The notes under the pieces are model-generated. The model did no database searches. It was not told where the DNA came from and saw nothing but the letters and a program-made list of their open reading frames with translations. A program made the position numbers and the translations under genes. From Colletes latitarsis (taxonomy: Eukaryota; Arthropoda; Insecta; Hymenoptera; Colletidae): a stretch of DNA of 64,000 nt. Shown one piece after another: positions 11,341 to 25,290 of the stretch (position 1 is the stretch's first letter; each line of letters begins with the position of its first letter). The stretch covers positions 3,472,001 to 3,536,000 of the forward strand of contig NC_135143.1 of NCBI RefSeq assembly GCF_051014445.1, written 5' to 3'.

Positions 11341-12761
11341 TTTGAACAAAAATTTCACGTTTAACTTCCAAGTTAAGTTTATATTAGCAAAATCTACTTT
11401 TGAATAGTTCAGTAGAGGCTAGTATTACCCATAATAATTAAGAAAGTTAACAGATTGCATTTGGATTCTTCTGCTTTTTAATTTATAAAAACAATATTTA
11501 TATACAACTTTAAGTATCTATTTCAGTATGTACAAAAGTTCTTTTGGTTTTAAGTACGTGGAAAGAGGTTCCTCGTCCTATCAATTTGTATCGTCAGAGT
11601 TAGAAAGTAAAATTTCGACTTTTACAATAAATGTAAGCGCACTATCGATAAGTGAGTAAAATTTTAACTCACCAGCACGTCGGCAAGTGTCACAAAAGTC
11701 ACTCATTTTGCATTTTTTTTGGATTTTAAACGCATGACCTAGTCCTCGTCGCAACTTCTACTTATAAAAATGTTTTTTCGAGCCTTAATCGCCTATCGTA
11801 CTTGACAGAAGAATATACTAGTATTTATTATATATAAATCAGAAATACTGAAGTCACTATTATGAGGCCTCCGACCACCGTGTTGTCCTGTTGGCAAAAC
11901 TGTTCGAGGTTGGAAGAATGGAGAAAATTCTCGCGTTCGACAAGGCGCGGCATTGACGAGGTATACGGAAATCTGGGCCACAAAGCCCCAACATCAATGC
12001 GGTAGTTGTGCTATAAAGGACCTTTTAAGTTAATCTCTTCAACGATTTAAAAGGCTCGCGTATAAATCATGGCCCTCAAAGAGAGGCCTTGCGAGCTTGT
12101 AGAAACGAGTCGATTGATCAAATAGGAAAATCAACTACAGAACTGGACCTTCGCGTTGTTCGCAATTGAAAATTGCTTTACCTGTTGTTGCTTCTACCAA
12201 CGGGATAAAATACTATTTATATTGTGACGAAAAGTGCGTTTAACCGAGGATTAGGGTACGCAATACTGTTTGTAATTGTTCAGAAACTGCAAGAAATCCC
12301 TAAATTGGTTCGATAATGATTTCTACAGAGAATCCGAAGTTTCAGTGGGTAAACTTTGTCTCGGTACATTCTATAGGGCTAAATTAGAAAAGTGTTATGT
12401 ATAAACATGTGTCGTTTAAAGGTTTATTTAAAAGTTGCAGCAAAAATACGAAGGGAAAATAGTATCAAAGTTACGGTTACTGCGATATGATGTAAAAAAA
12501 AATGAACAATATTTACCTTTAGTTTCGTTGTGGAAACTATGATTTCTAGTTGAAGTTGTCGAACACTGAGATAATTTTCTATGAATTATTTACAAATCGA
12601 ATGCACCTTATTTACATGCATATCTAACGTGAAAAAATATAGCGAAAAAAAGTAAGGTAAACTCTTCTTCATTGTGATTTTTACTTTTCTTTCATGAAAA
12701 CGATTGTATTGTCTACATGTATTTTGAAAAATTCGTTTTTTATCTGATTTATCAATACATA

Positions 12762-13605
12762 CAGGGTGTTCGGCCACCCTTGGAAAAATTTTAATGGGAT
12801 ATTTTAGAGGCCAAAATAAGACGAAAATCAAGAATATCAATTTCTTGGCTGAGGCTTCGTTAAAAAGTTATTAAAAAGTTAAATTAGAAAATTTCAAATC
12901 ATACTAAAAAAATTATATTTAGTTGCAAGGGTCAATTACAATTATTTATGCAGAGTACACATACCACTGAAATCTTAACCATTTCCGAAAAAAAAATTCC
13001 TTACCGAAAATATAATTTCAGGCCAGAAATATCTTTAAAACGTCATAACTTCTGAACGGATTGAAGGATTTTAATGTTTCAAAATGCTAACTACGAGTAT
13101 TTTAGTGGAGAATATATAGAAGTCCCAAAAATATTCGAAAAGTTGTTCCTTGATCCCGAAAAATAAGAAGAACCTCATAAAAATGGTCCAATTTTCAAAC
13201 GTCCATAACTCCTACAATAGTGAATATATTTCAATAAAACTATTTTTTGAAGTAGAGCTCATGACTAACTACAAATAAGTATTAGACAACATTTCTGTAG
13301 GGGATCGAACAAAATTATTAAAAATCAAAAACGAATTTTTAAGAAAAATTAACAAGAAGGTACCTAAATTCCTCGGCGAAAAAAAAAAAATTTTGAATCG
13401 TTCTAAAAAAATTATTTCTAGGTTCTGGAATCAAATACAACCAGTTTTGATGAATACACATACCCCCGAAATCCTGCGCATTTTCGAGAAAAAAAATTCA
13501 GTACGGACGGAACTTTAAACGTTAATAACTTTTTAACGAAGCCTCGATCAGCAAATTGGTATTTTTGATTTTCATCTTATTTTGGCCTCTAGAATCTCCC
13601 ATTAA
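12762..13605. mobile_element. CAGGGTGTTCGGCC-family element, right end missing
   Basis: It starts CAGGGTGTTCGGCCACCC at 12762, preceded by TA, and runs through the complete modular interior in the same orientation as the copy at 53077. Homology stops at GAATCTCCCATTAAA near 13605, about 35 bp short of the expected end, and unrelated GC-richer DNA follows. The insertion point coincides with the end of the A/B homology. Block B has no element at the matching position. Confidence 0.85.
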
Positions 13606-14520
13606 ATGCCGCGGCGAGAAAGAAAAAATTCCGAGGCGATTCCTGTTTGTCCGCAAAGCTCGAGGTTCCGTGAAAAATCGTTGATCCCTCGAAGACCAGT
13701 TTCTCCGATAAAATCTAAGAAATTCTGCTCGAGATCGTGCGGCTAGTTGCGCCATGGGGCACGTATGTAAAGCGTGTGCTCGTCAAAGCGTAACACGTGT
13801 CTCGTCACGGGGCGCAGAAAACGATTTTGAGAGTCTGCGCGCTGAGTTTTATAAATAAAAGTCTCGTTTGCCGTATATTCGATCAAGAAATCCTTACGAA
13901 TATCAGTACTGGTCGGTCGGTTTCGCGTCGAATACGCTTAGACGACAAAGGATATCACCTGGGATAATTTATCTTGCGCCTAGCAGGCTTTTAGCGAGAC
14001 GCGTAGACCGCTAATCTCTCATATTTGAATATTTAAGCGGTCAAGTGGGAGTCGAGTTATTATGCAAATGTCAAAGCCTTCGATGCAGTTTCTCACAGTG
14101 CCGGTTTCCTTTTGATTCATGGCGCAATTTATAGTAAACGCTTTACGGTTGCGTTGAAGTGTCTGAATCAAATCGAACCGCGTTACTGTGACATTTTTAA
14201 CATCCACGAAGCACGATTTCTTTACCGATTATCGGACGGTAATATCGATTTATTAACGAATCCGCGTTCCTCCGATTGTTGTAGCTAGTAAAGCCGGATT
14301 ATACGGTAAAAGATAACCATATTTGCAAACGAGAATTATTCGATACAAACGAATATATCTTCCACAGAATCGCTCTCTGCTGACTGCATATTGCACTGAT
14401 TTAATTGCTATAATGCGATATCTTCCAAGGGAATGAAATTTATAGTCGTTATGGAAATGTCCTCGACTCACTTTTTACGAACGATCACAATTATGAATCA
14501 TTTCATCCCCCGTTAATCTA
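13606..14520. other. Moderately GC-rich non-coding stretch
   Basis: Nothing recognisable is encoded. CpG is frequent up to about 14000 and declines after that. It starts exactly where the truncated element at 12762 ends. Confidence 0.3.
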
Positions 14521-17500
14521 ACTTTTTATGGGAATATGCTTGGAAGGTTCGTATACAAAGAGAAATTTTCAAAATTTTTTTTGCAAACGTTTTCTTATTA
14601 TTATGAGTATATTTTCATAAAGTTTCGTTAATTTTTTTGTATGAAAATAACGAAGATTATAAAAGTACTGGAAGGCGTTTTAGAATAAAATAAAAAATCA
14701 TGGAATTTCTTAATACTATTTAAAAAGTAAAGTTTCTTGGAGCATTAATTTGCAATTAAATGACAATAGTTGAAAATTGAGATATCGATTTTCAGCTAAA
14801 AGGTCGCTCGTTTTTCGTATATAAAATAAAAACTGTATCAATAGTGTACCTTGAAATATTATTATCCTGACTAGTATAGATCTTAATAATTAAATGCAAT
14901 TATTATAGGAATATATCTGTATTATTATTGAAAGGTACGTTCCCAAATTCTCAACTGAACTGATCGGGATAGTACAGAAGAAAAATCATGCTTATCGTGA
15001 TCTCAATTAAACATGTCTTTTCTTTGATTATTTTCATTTTTCAAATTAACATTTTTAATGTAAGAAGTTAGTAAATATTATGCAAATTATGTACATAATG
15101 TTCATGTAGTATAAAGTTTTTTTCGAGTTTCATCAGTCCTAACTGTCATTCTCACTGTCTTCCAAGTGTGATGTATCAAACTGTATCGATAAATCTGCTA
15201 TTGTTCATCTCTTTGCATTATTTTTTAGAGAATTTCAATTTCCCAAACATTACTATTTTAATAAGTGAAATAAATATATTAATACACTGAATTTGAATAA
15301 TAATCCCAAAATTAATGACAATTCCATCAATTTTATCTAAGAACTGTTTCATATAATTTTGAATACTTTCCTAAAAATAGGGGGTTTCCTTTCATGCTGA
15401 AAAATTGATCTGGTGTCTTCCATTTTTAAGTCAACTGTGACAATTACAGATCGTTTTATATTAACAATATTATATCGAAAGTTGGCGAAATCATTATTAC
15501 TGGAAAACTTTGCTTTATTTAATAAATCTACAGATTTTAACCTACCTATTTTTTATATCTTTTATATCTTTATCTTTTCTTTTTTAGTGTAATTCACAAG
15601 TAGGTACAATTGTCATACTAAGTTTAGGCATAATTAGATGAGTCACTCCATTGTGATATCTAAATTCGTTGTCACAAGATGTAAAGGTATTTGATATTTT
15701 ATATTATATTTTAGTTTGTAAATTATTCAACGCGTAATTTCACGAATCCTTCTATTTATTAGTTTTGTGAACTACTTATTAATGTTTGTATCAATAGCAA
15801 GTTTCTTCAATATGCCAACAGCCTGAAAATATCGAGGATATTAAATGTCAACGATTCTCTTAAATTACAATTTAATCTTCCTACATTTAATCAGTGATGC
15901 TTTAAAAATAAATCGCAATTAAATCTTTCTAAATGCCATTTTATGAGGTTGTCTCGTATATTCATCCACGTTACGTTTTTCTAAATATTGCTATAATGTT
16001 GTAAATACTGCTTTAAGAACAGACTTCATAAAACGCTCCTTATCTGACTAAAAATATCCATATTATTAAGTTGATTGAATTTCATTAAAATACGTTTTTA
16101 TTACATAGTTGATTTTCTACTTATTCTAAGTGAGAAATATGCAACATGAATTTCTAAAATTTGTATCGTATAAAATAAGTAATAAATATGGTTCTCGCGA
16201 TCCAATTAATCGTAGTGTTTTCTTTTTCAATAATTATGTATTCTATGCAATTTTTTATAATTAATCATATAATTAATAAAATTTTTAAATTAATAATAAT
16301 TTAATCATATATGTATACTTCATTTATGATGCCCGATTAAAATTGTTATATATTATTATTAAATTTTGAACAAAATGCACTTTATTTAAATAATACTAAC
16401 CGCATGTATAATCGAAGAATTCTTTTTAAATAATAAGAAAAGAATTTTGTTTACTTTTATATTCGAGGTATACATATATTATGGCATACACGAAACATTT
16501 CACTTAGGATTAGGTTTGTTCATTTTATTATATTTACGACTCTTACGGCTTCCCCTGAATTTATGCAGTTATTATTTAAAGTGCGTATTTTCATTTCAAT
16601 ATCCTGATGTATATTCTTATTTTACTGAAATTTATATTTTTCAATACTCGATAGTCCTTATGTTTTGTTCAATGTAAGATTTATGTAAACCATGCAGCTT
16701 ATAGTCTAAACGTTGCTGTTAATAAATAAGTAATTGCACGTTTCTCGGTTAAATAATAAAAAAAAGAATAAAATTCGGTGAACTAGAAATCTAAAATATT
16801 CACTTAGAAACGACGGTTTTTGAAACTAGAGACTAATGTTCTGAGATTGCAGGTTTACAGCTGTTTACTAACTTAGCACGTAATATAAAATATTCAAATA
16901 CTCGGCTTGGTTTATCTCTTCCAACTTTTTGAAAAATTCCACTCGCATACCTATTTATTCTAAACCCATAAACCGTGTACAACGCTTTCTGACAGCGCTC
17001 GTTTCCTGCGAAGCGTCAGAAATTGTGATTTTTGGACAGTTTTCTTGCACGTACTCAGACCAGACAAATTGTTTTAGTTGTTGTTAGTTCATTTTCAGGG
17101 ATACTAGTATTATAATATATTCAAAAGAAAATGTGAAAATTTTCCCCATTCGTACACCGCATTACACGATACAACGATCCGTCGAGCGAAGAAGTTAGAC
17201 ATCAGAAACTCTGACAGGCACAAAACACACCAACCCATATTTACCGATACTACAATTGTTATATTTAGTTGTTCTTGTGTAAATATACTCAATTTCGTTA
17301 CGATATCTCCTAGACTGGAATAACGGTTTCTGTTTGTCGACGTTGCTTGTAAACCACAATTTCAACTGGCACTTACGATATTAATTTATCATCGTATCAA
17401 GGATACAGCATCCATTTGTTTATTTGTACCACACCAATCCTCGGAGACTGTTTACAGACTTAGGCGAACTCTGTTACCCTGTAACAATACACTTGGGATT

Positions 17501-18180
17501 CTTTTTCCAGAACTAAAATCTATAAAGTACAACGATACTCTACGAAGAGATATTGACTTTTGTATTTTTAAAAATTGAAAACTGCTATAATGGAAGAAAT
17601 AACATCAAGCAATGATGGAGGTTGAACTAGACTTATATTTATATTATTAAGTGTCTTTGATAATAGAGAAAATTTCTTTATTAAAAAATAACTTCTAACA
17701 GTGTTCTTAGAGATAAGTTCAATAGTTGTAGATTTGACAAGATTCACTTTACTCTAAGAAAAAATACAAAAATACTACACATATTTCGTAACACACGAAC
17801 AAAATTGACACAGACAGTCATGAGGAATGGATTCATGAAAACATGTGTTTGCTTTTTGAAATTGTATATATTTTAAAACCCTAACCAAAGGTGATTATGA
17901 AATAATTTCTTTCTCATAATCATGAACAAAAAATTTACGTTTAAAGAGAAAAAGAATCGACATTTAGGGAAATTTTTGCAATCATGTTTATACAAGATTC
18001 ATAATTTTTTTTTAACAAAAATAATCCAAATTTCAGCAGTAGTATAATTCCAGGTAGAACATGTTTAAAAAAGCGAGACTGAACAGTCGACAGAATTTCA
18101 GTGCTTCTAGCTAAATTAAAAAAACTACAAAGCAGCTTGATTAATATGAATATAACTATAATGTTGCGGCTCGCGGTATC
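14521..18180. other. AT-rich stretch, no features seen
   Basis: Strongly AT-rich DNA with only short chance openings, including a hydrophobic AT-driven one at 16447-16677. I found no transposon end, no tandem repeat and no RNA gene here. Confidence 0.5.
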
Positions 18181-18640
18181 CGTTGAATAAATCGGCATTC
18201 AACGTCGGGCTCGCGTCTTTCCAAAATAAATTAATATTCCAGATGGAGGGTAGTAGTGAGGTTTGTGAGAATTGAATTTATAAATGCTTATTACACACGG
18301 TGAAGAACAATGCGATGTGAGGATGTGAAAATGTAGAAATGCTGTTGGGTTCGACTCTGGTAACGAACTGCGTTTAAGAACGCTCCGACGCCGTCTCCTC
18401 CCTTCCAAGCACCCTTGTAACGATGCCCTTAGAAGGGGGTGCGTGTCACGTCGGAACGAAGACGTCGCTGGCGGACGTTGAAGAAAGTTGCCGCTGTTTG
18501 TCGACGAGCAAGTCAACTTTCCCCAAATGTGCAGCTAGGGGGCTCATGGGGGGTCATTGAAGGAAAGGAATGTTTCCCTACCATGAACCCCGTGTTGAGC
18601 ATGAATCGAAGGAGGTCGATTACGCGCTCAACATATAACA
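18181..18640. other. GC-rich, CpG-rich block
   Basis: A short island with overlapping openings on both strands (minus 18199-18516, plus 18439-18687). None resembles a known protein. Candidate regulatory island only. Confidence 0.3.
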
Positions 18641-20570
18641 TGAACCAGGCAAAAATATTTTTGGAATTAAAAAAAAATGCACTTTAAAGTTTGAGTAACA
18701 GTTCATAATAAACATGAAAGAAAATGTTACTAGTAGAGTCTTTCGAGTTTGTTTATTAACAAATTTCTGGTCGAAAGGTTTAAATAAATATATAAAGAAG
18801 CTAGTTAAAACTATTTTAATGGTCGGGCCCACGTAATTATAAATTTTATTTTTTTATTACAACTTCCAAAAGTATTCACTTTTACAGATATCGAGTTGAT
18901 TCATCTCAGAAACAGACTTATTTTTTACGTATCCATAAATTTTAACCATTTCCACTCGAAATGAAAATTGCAGTGACACCGTAGAAAATTGCAGAATATA
19001 ATTAACATTAATCGTCGTACAAATTCCTTCCTTTTCACAGCAAAAAAGCAATCGTAAATATATCCTAAACAATTTGCTTTTAATTATCAAGTTGATGGAA
19101 CAAAATATTGAAATAATCATAGTCAATTCAGTAGACTAGATCTTTACATATCGTGAGTATATAAAGTATGGTTTTGAGCAATACGTATTTAAAGTACTTA
19201 CAATTAATCAGAAATCCTAGGAGCGTATGTTAGCAGATTTTTTTCTACAAAACAAAAAAAAAAATACTCGTTTCGCGTAAAAATTTTCTACCTTCGAGCA
19301 GAGTTCTAGCCTTTGTTGATGTATCGGATGTTTTTCGCTCGGCACGTGTTAAATGCTTGTCATCCTGTCTCTGTTGGAACGTTTCAGTTCTCGGAACCAA
19401 TAATTACCGCCATTACCTCCATGATCTTTAAAATGAGTTTATAGCTCCATTGAAAGTGCATACGGTGAGATAATTGGCAATTTATGTATCCTTTACGTGG
19501 ATACGATGTTTCGACGCAAATTTCCATATTAATGCTATTGAAAGTTTCCTTGTTTTGCATAGTCGTCGCGACGCGTCTTCCTAGTAACTCAATTGTCGAT
19601 GAGCCTTCGCAAATCGACACCATTACCTGCAAAACTTTTTGCGAAGTTGTGGTTTACTATGTTTCAAATGCTCAAGTTTCCCTTTGGTTTCCGTTCTACG
19701 CCAGTCACGCCAGGTGTCGGGAGCCTGGAGGGCAATGAAGTATTAGGTGTCGTACACGTTATGCTTGTTCGTACAATTTTGCTCTAGTTCGACATAGAAT
19801 CTGCTGGAATCAAATATGTTAACTATCTCGACGTGGTATTGTGAAAGATTAAGATACATATAATTTTTATATGTATGTGCCCGCATTTGTCTGTTGAAAC
19901 TTAAAATTGACGAACCACAACCAGCAAAATATTTCGATACCGTATTTGAAAACAAATTGAGAAATTTAATGAAAGTTAAACTGTAGTAGTTTCACTGGTA
20001 AAAATTTTGTGCACGGTGCTGCAACTAATTAAATGGTTTCAATAAGTACATATTGTGCGTCCATGAGGAGTTAGCTAGTGGAACGGTCCAAATGACAGAT
20101 GATTATATGTAGTAGGTTTGCTTGTATTACAAGAAATATGTATCGAATCTATAATTGATCATTAATAAATAAATATTTCTATTTCTTCAACTTTGAAAGG
20201 CTATTAGCAACCACAGTTACTATTTACATTTATATAAATCACAAATTTATTAAATACAATTTAGTAAAATAATGTGCTTCAGAAAGTTTGCAACATGACT
20301 CTTTATTCTTGAGGGCTTCTTTTAGGCATCCATTTATTTGATAGAAATTCTCGTCGGTATTCCCTGCAAGACGTGAAATTTCACTTTCATTGTCTCATAA
20401 CTCGTCTTGTAATATAACAAATCTCACAATAGCTTGAAAATAAATTTTAAATGACTAAGATCACGCAGAAAATAAAAATTGATTTTACCCCTAAATCGGT
20501 TAAGTAAGCATTAATTTACCAAATTCTTTCAGGGCGATATTTCTCTTCAGAATCTGTGAACCTAGGCAGA
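18641..20570. other. Mixed AT-rich stretch, no features seen
   Basis: Mostly AT-rich; a modest rise in GC around 19480-19760 coincides with short overlapping openings without recognisable similarity. No repeat or RNA gene was found. Confidence 0.4.
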
Positions 20571-22160
20571 AGTCAGATTCCCCTGTAAATCGAACATTTA
20601 TTCGCGGTGGTCCAAATAAGCGAGTATCGCTGGCGGGCGCGACGCGTACAACAGATAGTATCGACTTGGTGCCGCTCTCATCGCGTGATTCGGTTCCCCG
20701 ACAAATTAATACGCCTCCATTTATCGGCGGGTCGTACGTGTCTCTAATTCAAAGCGTGTTTTCCGTTTCGTTTCCGCGTGAGCGGGCGCGTGGCCCGTCA
20801 AAGAAGGCTCGCGTGCTAGCCGAGTCGTCATTTAATTCCTCGCGGGAACCGCATAAAAAAAAAAAAGGAGAAAACACTTTGCCGATGTAACGCAATTAAA
20901 AAAAGCGCGCGCGGGTGCGCGGATCACGGCGGAAACGTGCACGGTATAACGAATTCCAACGGTGACGCGTTGTGTTTCGGTAATAGCCGGGAACCGTGGA
21001 AATCGTGTCAGCCGCTGGAGAATATTGCGCCGCACGACCGCACCCGGATAATTCCAAAAATCTGAATGAAATTTAATTAACCCCGGGATCTGCGGCGCCC
21101 TATTGATTCCCCTGATGGTATTCTGCTCGGGATCCGGATCGTTCGGGTCACCGGTTCCCGATTGAAATTATTTTTTCCATCCCCAATTACGACGACATCG
21201 TCAATTTAAGGGAGTGTTCCGGATGAAGGAAAAACTGGGCCATTTTCAGGATTTTATAACGCAAACTCGCAGTTTAGAATGGCTAAAAAAAACTACGTTC
21301 GAATCTCGATTATTCGAACTGAAACACAGCCATTAGTATAATCGAATAATTTTTGTATTTACTCTGGAATAGTATTTTCGTGACTCCATCAAAGTTTTAT
21401 ATATAAATGAATAAACGGTTTATTTTATGAACTTCCCATCGTTCTGATAAAAAATGGTGTCCCAGTAATCATACGTGAAGGGGATAATTACTATCTATCG
21501 TTTGGTTACCAATTACGATATTATTTTCGACTCAACAAGAATATTATTAATAACTCGTTTATTATTAGGATAAATTACACGAGAAAATTTATGTCTCGTC
21601 TTCATAAAGGTAATTAATATAGAATGTTTCAGTTCAATGCGTCACGTAGCTTTCTGGCAAAATATTTCCAAATATTGGACATTTTTCGACCCGAAACCCG
21701 GGGACACCCATAAATTACCGTCACTGGAATTTCCATCGAACTTTCGACGAATTTTAGGCGAATTTCGGACGAGAAAAGAGCAACAAAGTTGCGGCGAATA
21801 GGAGTTGGAAAGGGATTTTCAACTGCGCAACGTCTGCGTCGCATAAACGTCGCGGTTCCATGTAATTAAAATTACTTCCGAACGATGGGATTCGCTCAGC
21901 GACTGGCTTTTTAACGAATTGTCGCCAATTAAAGCGACTCTCTCGCATCATGTTGAAACCAAATTAATTCCTAGTGCAAAGGACGCGTCTGCGCTGTATA
22001 CCCTGTGCACGTAATACGTTCATTTCGGCTTTTACCGGGTAAATGTATTTCGCGCTATGATTCGGCTCGCCTGTGCGGTCATTGAAATCTCCCGTTCGAT
22101 TAATGACGAGTTAGCGTAAAATTTAAACGCTGCTCGTAATCGTTTTGGTTACGTTCTTAT
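20571..22160. other. Two GC-rich, CpG-rich islands
   Basis: Islands at about 20571-21200 and 21640-22160 are separated by AT-rich sequence. They contain many CpG and repeated AATTAA/TTAATTA-like motifs within otherwise GC-rich sequence, the kind of composition often seen in deeply conserved non-coding elements. No coding exon is apparent. The regulatory role is an inference from composition. Confidence 0.35.
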
Positions 22161-22436
22161 TAAAATTGCCGCATCGATGCTGCGTTCGTGCAATTTGTTG
22201 GAAAATGTTATTGCCTGCCTCGTTCCGAATAATTGAGAAGCAAATCGAAGAAAAAATAACGCAAAATTCACCATTTATGTCAAAATATCTGCTGCTTGAA
22301 ATTTTAATATTATTCAATGGCAGTAAACAATATTTTGAAATGCTCTTTAGGTGTCATTCGTTGTACAGAGTTCTTTGGTTTATTTAAAAGCACATTAATG
22401 TTAGGATTTGTTATATAAGGACATCGGAAACTTTTT

Positions 22437-23215
22437 TTGAGATTCAATTATTGAGTAAATTGAGATTACTTTTTGGGTATATCAAATTCAGAATACTAAG
22501 GTCTTAGTTAAATAACTTTTGCAGTTTTTATTGTTAATTATTCTGTCATTGTTAGGTAATAGTATTTTGAATATCCATTTACAAGTTTCAAATTTAATTT
22601 AGCGAACGATTCATATAAATACATAAAATTCATATATTTCAAAATATTTGTAATAAGTTGTACAAGTTAAAAAATTCTTATTACGTACGAATGGGATGCG
22701 AAGAAATGAAGAAAAAAAATAAAAATGACGAACAAAGCATCTGAGACTAAAATTGTAACAATTACAAATTCGAGAATTTCCTTGAAGAGAATTGCAATGG
22801 CTACGATGTCGATACAATCGATATGGGGATATTCATTGAAAATAATAGAAATTATTTTATTTGAAATTATTTTTGAGATACAGTTATTAAGTAAACTGAG
22901 ATTATTTTTTGGAAAATATAGAATTTGGAACACGAAGGTCTCTATAATAATTCGTAATTAAATATCTTTTGCACTTTTTATTATTAATTATTCTAACATT
23001 GTGAAGTAATAGTATTTTAATTTAACGAATGATTCATATAAATACATAAAATTCATATACTTCAAAATATTTGTAGAATTTGTAAATGTTTTAAAATTTT
23101 TGATATGTACAAATGGGATAAGTGAAAATAAAGTAAAAGAAGAGAATCGCAATGATTTTGGTGGCAATGGTATCGGCAAGAGAAACGGTCGATACGGGGG
23201 TGTGCATCGAAAATA
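22437..23215. repeat. Diverged tandem duplication, unit about 435 bp
   Basis: The segment starting TTTGAGATTCAATTATTGAG at 22437 recurs at 22872 as TTTGAGATACAGTTATTAAG. Shared landmarks include CATATAAATACATAAAATTC (22613 and 23035) and TACGAATGGGAT versus TACAAATGGGAT. The second unit is shortened and ends near 23215. Overlapping minus-strand openings are an effect of the duplication. Confidence 0.85.
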
Positions 23216-24530
23216 GGTCGATCGGGACGCGAATTCCACGCAGAAAGCATCAAGGACTCGCTTTTGAAGGAAAGCCTGGAATTCCGCGGCGCGAGAACCG
23301 GTTTCTCGCACGGAGGAGGACGAGCGAGTGAAAAAGGAAAGTCGTGGAGGTGGATCGAGACGAGGCCGTCGCTCGTTTCTCCAGTGATCGGGATTCCATC
23401 GATAAATTTGCATCTCGGGGGCGACCGTAATCGCGATCATGCCGACGAAAGGACAAATAGCTTCGATTAACCCTCTCGCTGTTACGCTCAGGATGCGAAC
23501 CGGCTGTTCGCATTTCTCTATTTTTATCATTTTGTTCGAAAATCGACGATGCAGCTTTTCTTTTCAAAAACAGGAATTCTATTTTTTGTATTCTGAATGC
23601 ATTTGCTATTAGGTCTGTGTTGCTTAAAAGGGAAAGATAATTAATTTAATAATTAATTTAAATACATCCTACAATATTTTTATAAAGTGTTACGTGTTGA
23701 AATTTGTATAATGTCGAATTAACCTTGTTACTGTTCCAAATTGTACCTTTCGAAGAAAGAAATAGAAAAGTTGAACCTTTTTTAAACGATATGAAATCAT
23801 ATTATTTATTTATTGACATAGAAAGTAGCAAACCATTCGTAACAATATTCTATATTTCTCCTTTGATACGTCCAATTCAAATTTTTTCGTGTATTATTGC
23901 ATTGTGTTTAAAATCATTACATGTTGATTAGGTTTGAAATTATTCGAATTAAGACGGATTCAAGAAGTGAATATGCGTCGTAAAATACATATTTTACTCT
24001 CGTATCTGAACAAAATTATTTTTAATCGTAGAAATAGATCGACTATGATATGGCAGATAAAGTTTGAAAGTTACAGTCTTGGTATTCATTTAAATATTAT
24101 TAATTTGTAATGTACTTGTCTGTACAATAGAGATCATTGATATTTCCACGGGTATAAGTGTACTTCTATATTGCACATAATACAGATCATTGATATTTCA
24201 ACCTGTATCACGAATCGATAATATTCAAATTAGTAGAAAGGTTGTCTGGCTTCCAAAGTCTATTATTCATGTACTCTTCAACCTACTTACATAATGACAC
24301 TCACTTACGAAATAATGATTAATCAATGCACTCATTCCACAAGCGTCAAATAATTTTACCCCGCAAGATGAACCTGACAGACCCCGTTAAAATTTGCGAA
24401 ACTCAACTAAAGTCTTGAAAAATATCGAAGACGTGGGAAATACTTAAAATTATTATCGATGGACCTGTGAAACGTTTAATTTGTTTGAAATAGTTATTTA
24501 CCGCCTTACTTACATAAAATTACAGAAAAG
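23216..24530. other. GC-rich island, then AT-rich stretch
   Basis: GC-rich with frequent CpG to about 23500, covering a 180-codon minus-strand opening (22988-23530) that I do not recognise and that includes part of the tandem duplication. TTAACCCTCTCGCTG at about 23467 resembles a piggyBac-like end but has no partner. The rest is AT-rich without features. Confidence 0.3.
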
Positions 24531-24537
24531 TGAATTC

Positions 24538-25053
24538 CATTGTATTTATATTTTGACTGTTATTTCTTGGTAGTTCATAACATACATTTTTAAAAGAATG
24601 CTAAATAAATGCATGCATATAGATTTAGTGTAACGTGCTGTTATCGAAAAAAAATAACATATTAAAGAAATAGTTTTTCTCTCTAAAAATTACTTTTTTT
24701 CGTATTTATATCCCGTTTCGAGGAAAGGAATATCGAAAATGACACAATTTTTTTAGAGGGTGTATTTTTGAACACAACAAATGATAAAAGTTAGAGGATA
24801 GTCAAGGTAAAACATATTTGAGAATATCCATTACTTCATTCATATTTATATTTCTTTTCAAAGATGGGGATGTCGGAATTTGTGACATAATTTTTAAGCG
24901 ATAAGGGGAAGGAAGTAGTCAGAGTCAGACAAATTTTGAAACTACAAATTACTGTTTTCATATATTTTATTCCATTGTATTTGTATTTTGACTGTTATTT
25001 CTTGGTAGTTCGTAACAAACATTTTTAAAAGAATGCTAAATAAATGCAATGTT
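24538..25053. repeat. Repeat block flanked by 85 bp direct repeats
   Basis: The stretch TTCCATTGTATTTATATTTT... at 24538-24622 recurs at 24969-25053 almost unchanged, through GAATGCTAAATAAATGCA. Between them lie about two copies of a 140 bp monomer (ATTACTT..., then CATATTTATAT, GACACAATTTTTT, GATAGTCAAGG). The same monomer family occurs at 29950-30570. Confidence 0.8.
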
Positions 25054-25290
25054 TTTGCTGATGTCGCTTCTCTTAAAATTTTCCTACATTTAGGTGACAA
25101 TGTAGTGTAATTTTTATAAGTTTTATCGAATACGGTATTGAACAATAATTTTGCTATACCTGATCGTAAATTCATATCCAGATTAATTTTCATCGGCCAA
25201 TTGAAAATGATCAAAATAAGAATTTCGTACCTAATTTTTTTTTCTATAAAAGGAAGAATTAATCTTATTGTTATAGTATTTTAATTTTTT
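25054..25290. other. AT-rich spacer
   Basis: AT-rich; only short chance openings. Nothing else seen. Confidence 0.4.

Larger units (their letters stand above)
9657..12760. repeat. Duplicated block A (partner 41899-43826)
   Basis: Two parts match block B in the same orientation: 9657-9838 with 41899-42071, and about 11350-12760 with about 42095-43826. The second part includes long shared tracts such as CAACATCAATGCGGTAGTTG, GAGGATTAGGGTACGCAATA and ACGATTGTATTGTCTACATG. I judge identity at roughly 75-85%. Block A holds extra DNA at 9839-11350 (a CAGGG fragment and LINE sequence). The left boundary in both blocks is a TTTA repeat, which is a LINE 3-prime tail read on the minus strand. Confidence 0.85.

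Noticed and set aside
18340..18365. GGGTTCGACTC, another tRNA-like T-loop
   Set aside because: Stem pairing fails on the 3-prime side and no cloverleaf forms upstream.
22988..23530. 180-codon minus-strand opening, among the longest in the window
   Set aside because: It spans the junction of a tandem duplication and a GC-rich island; half is AT-rich repeat sequence, so it is a chance opening.
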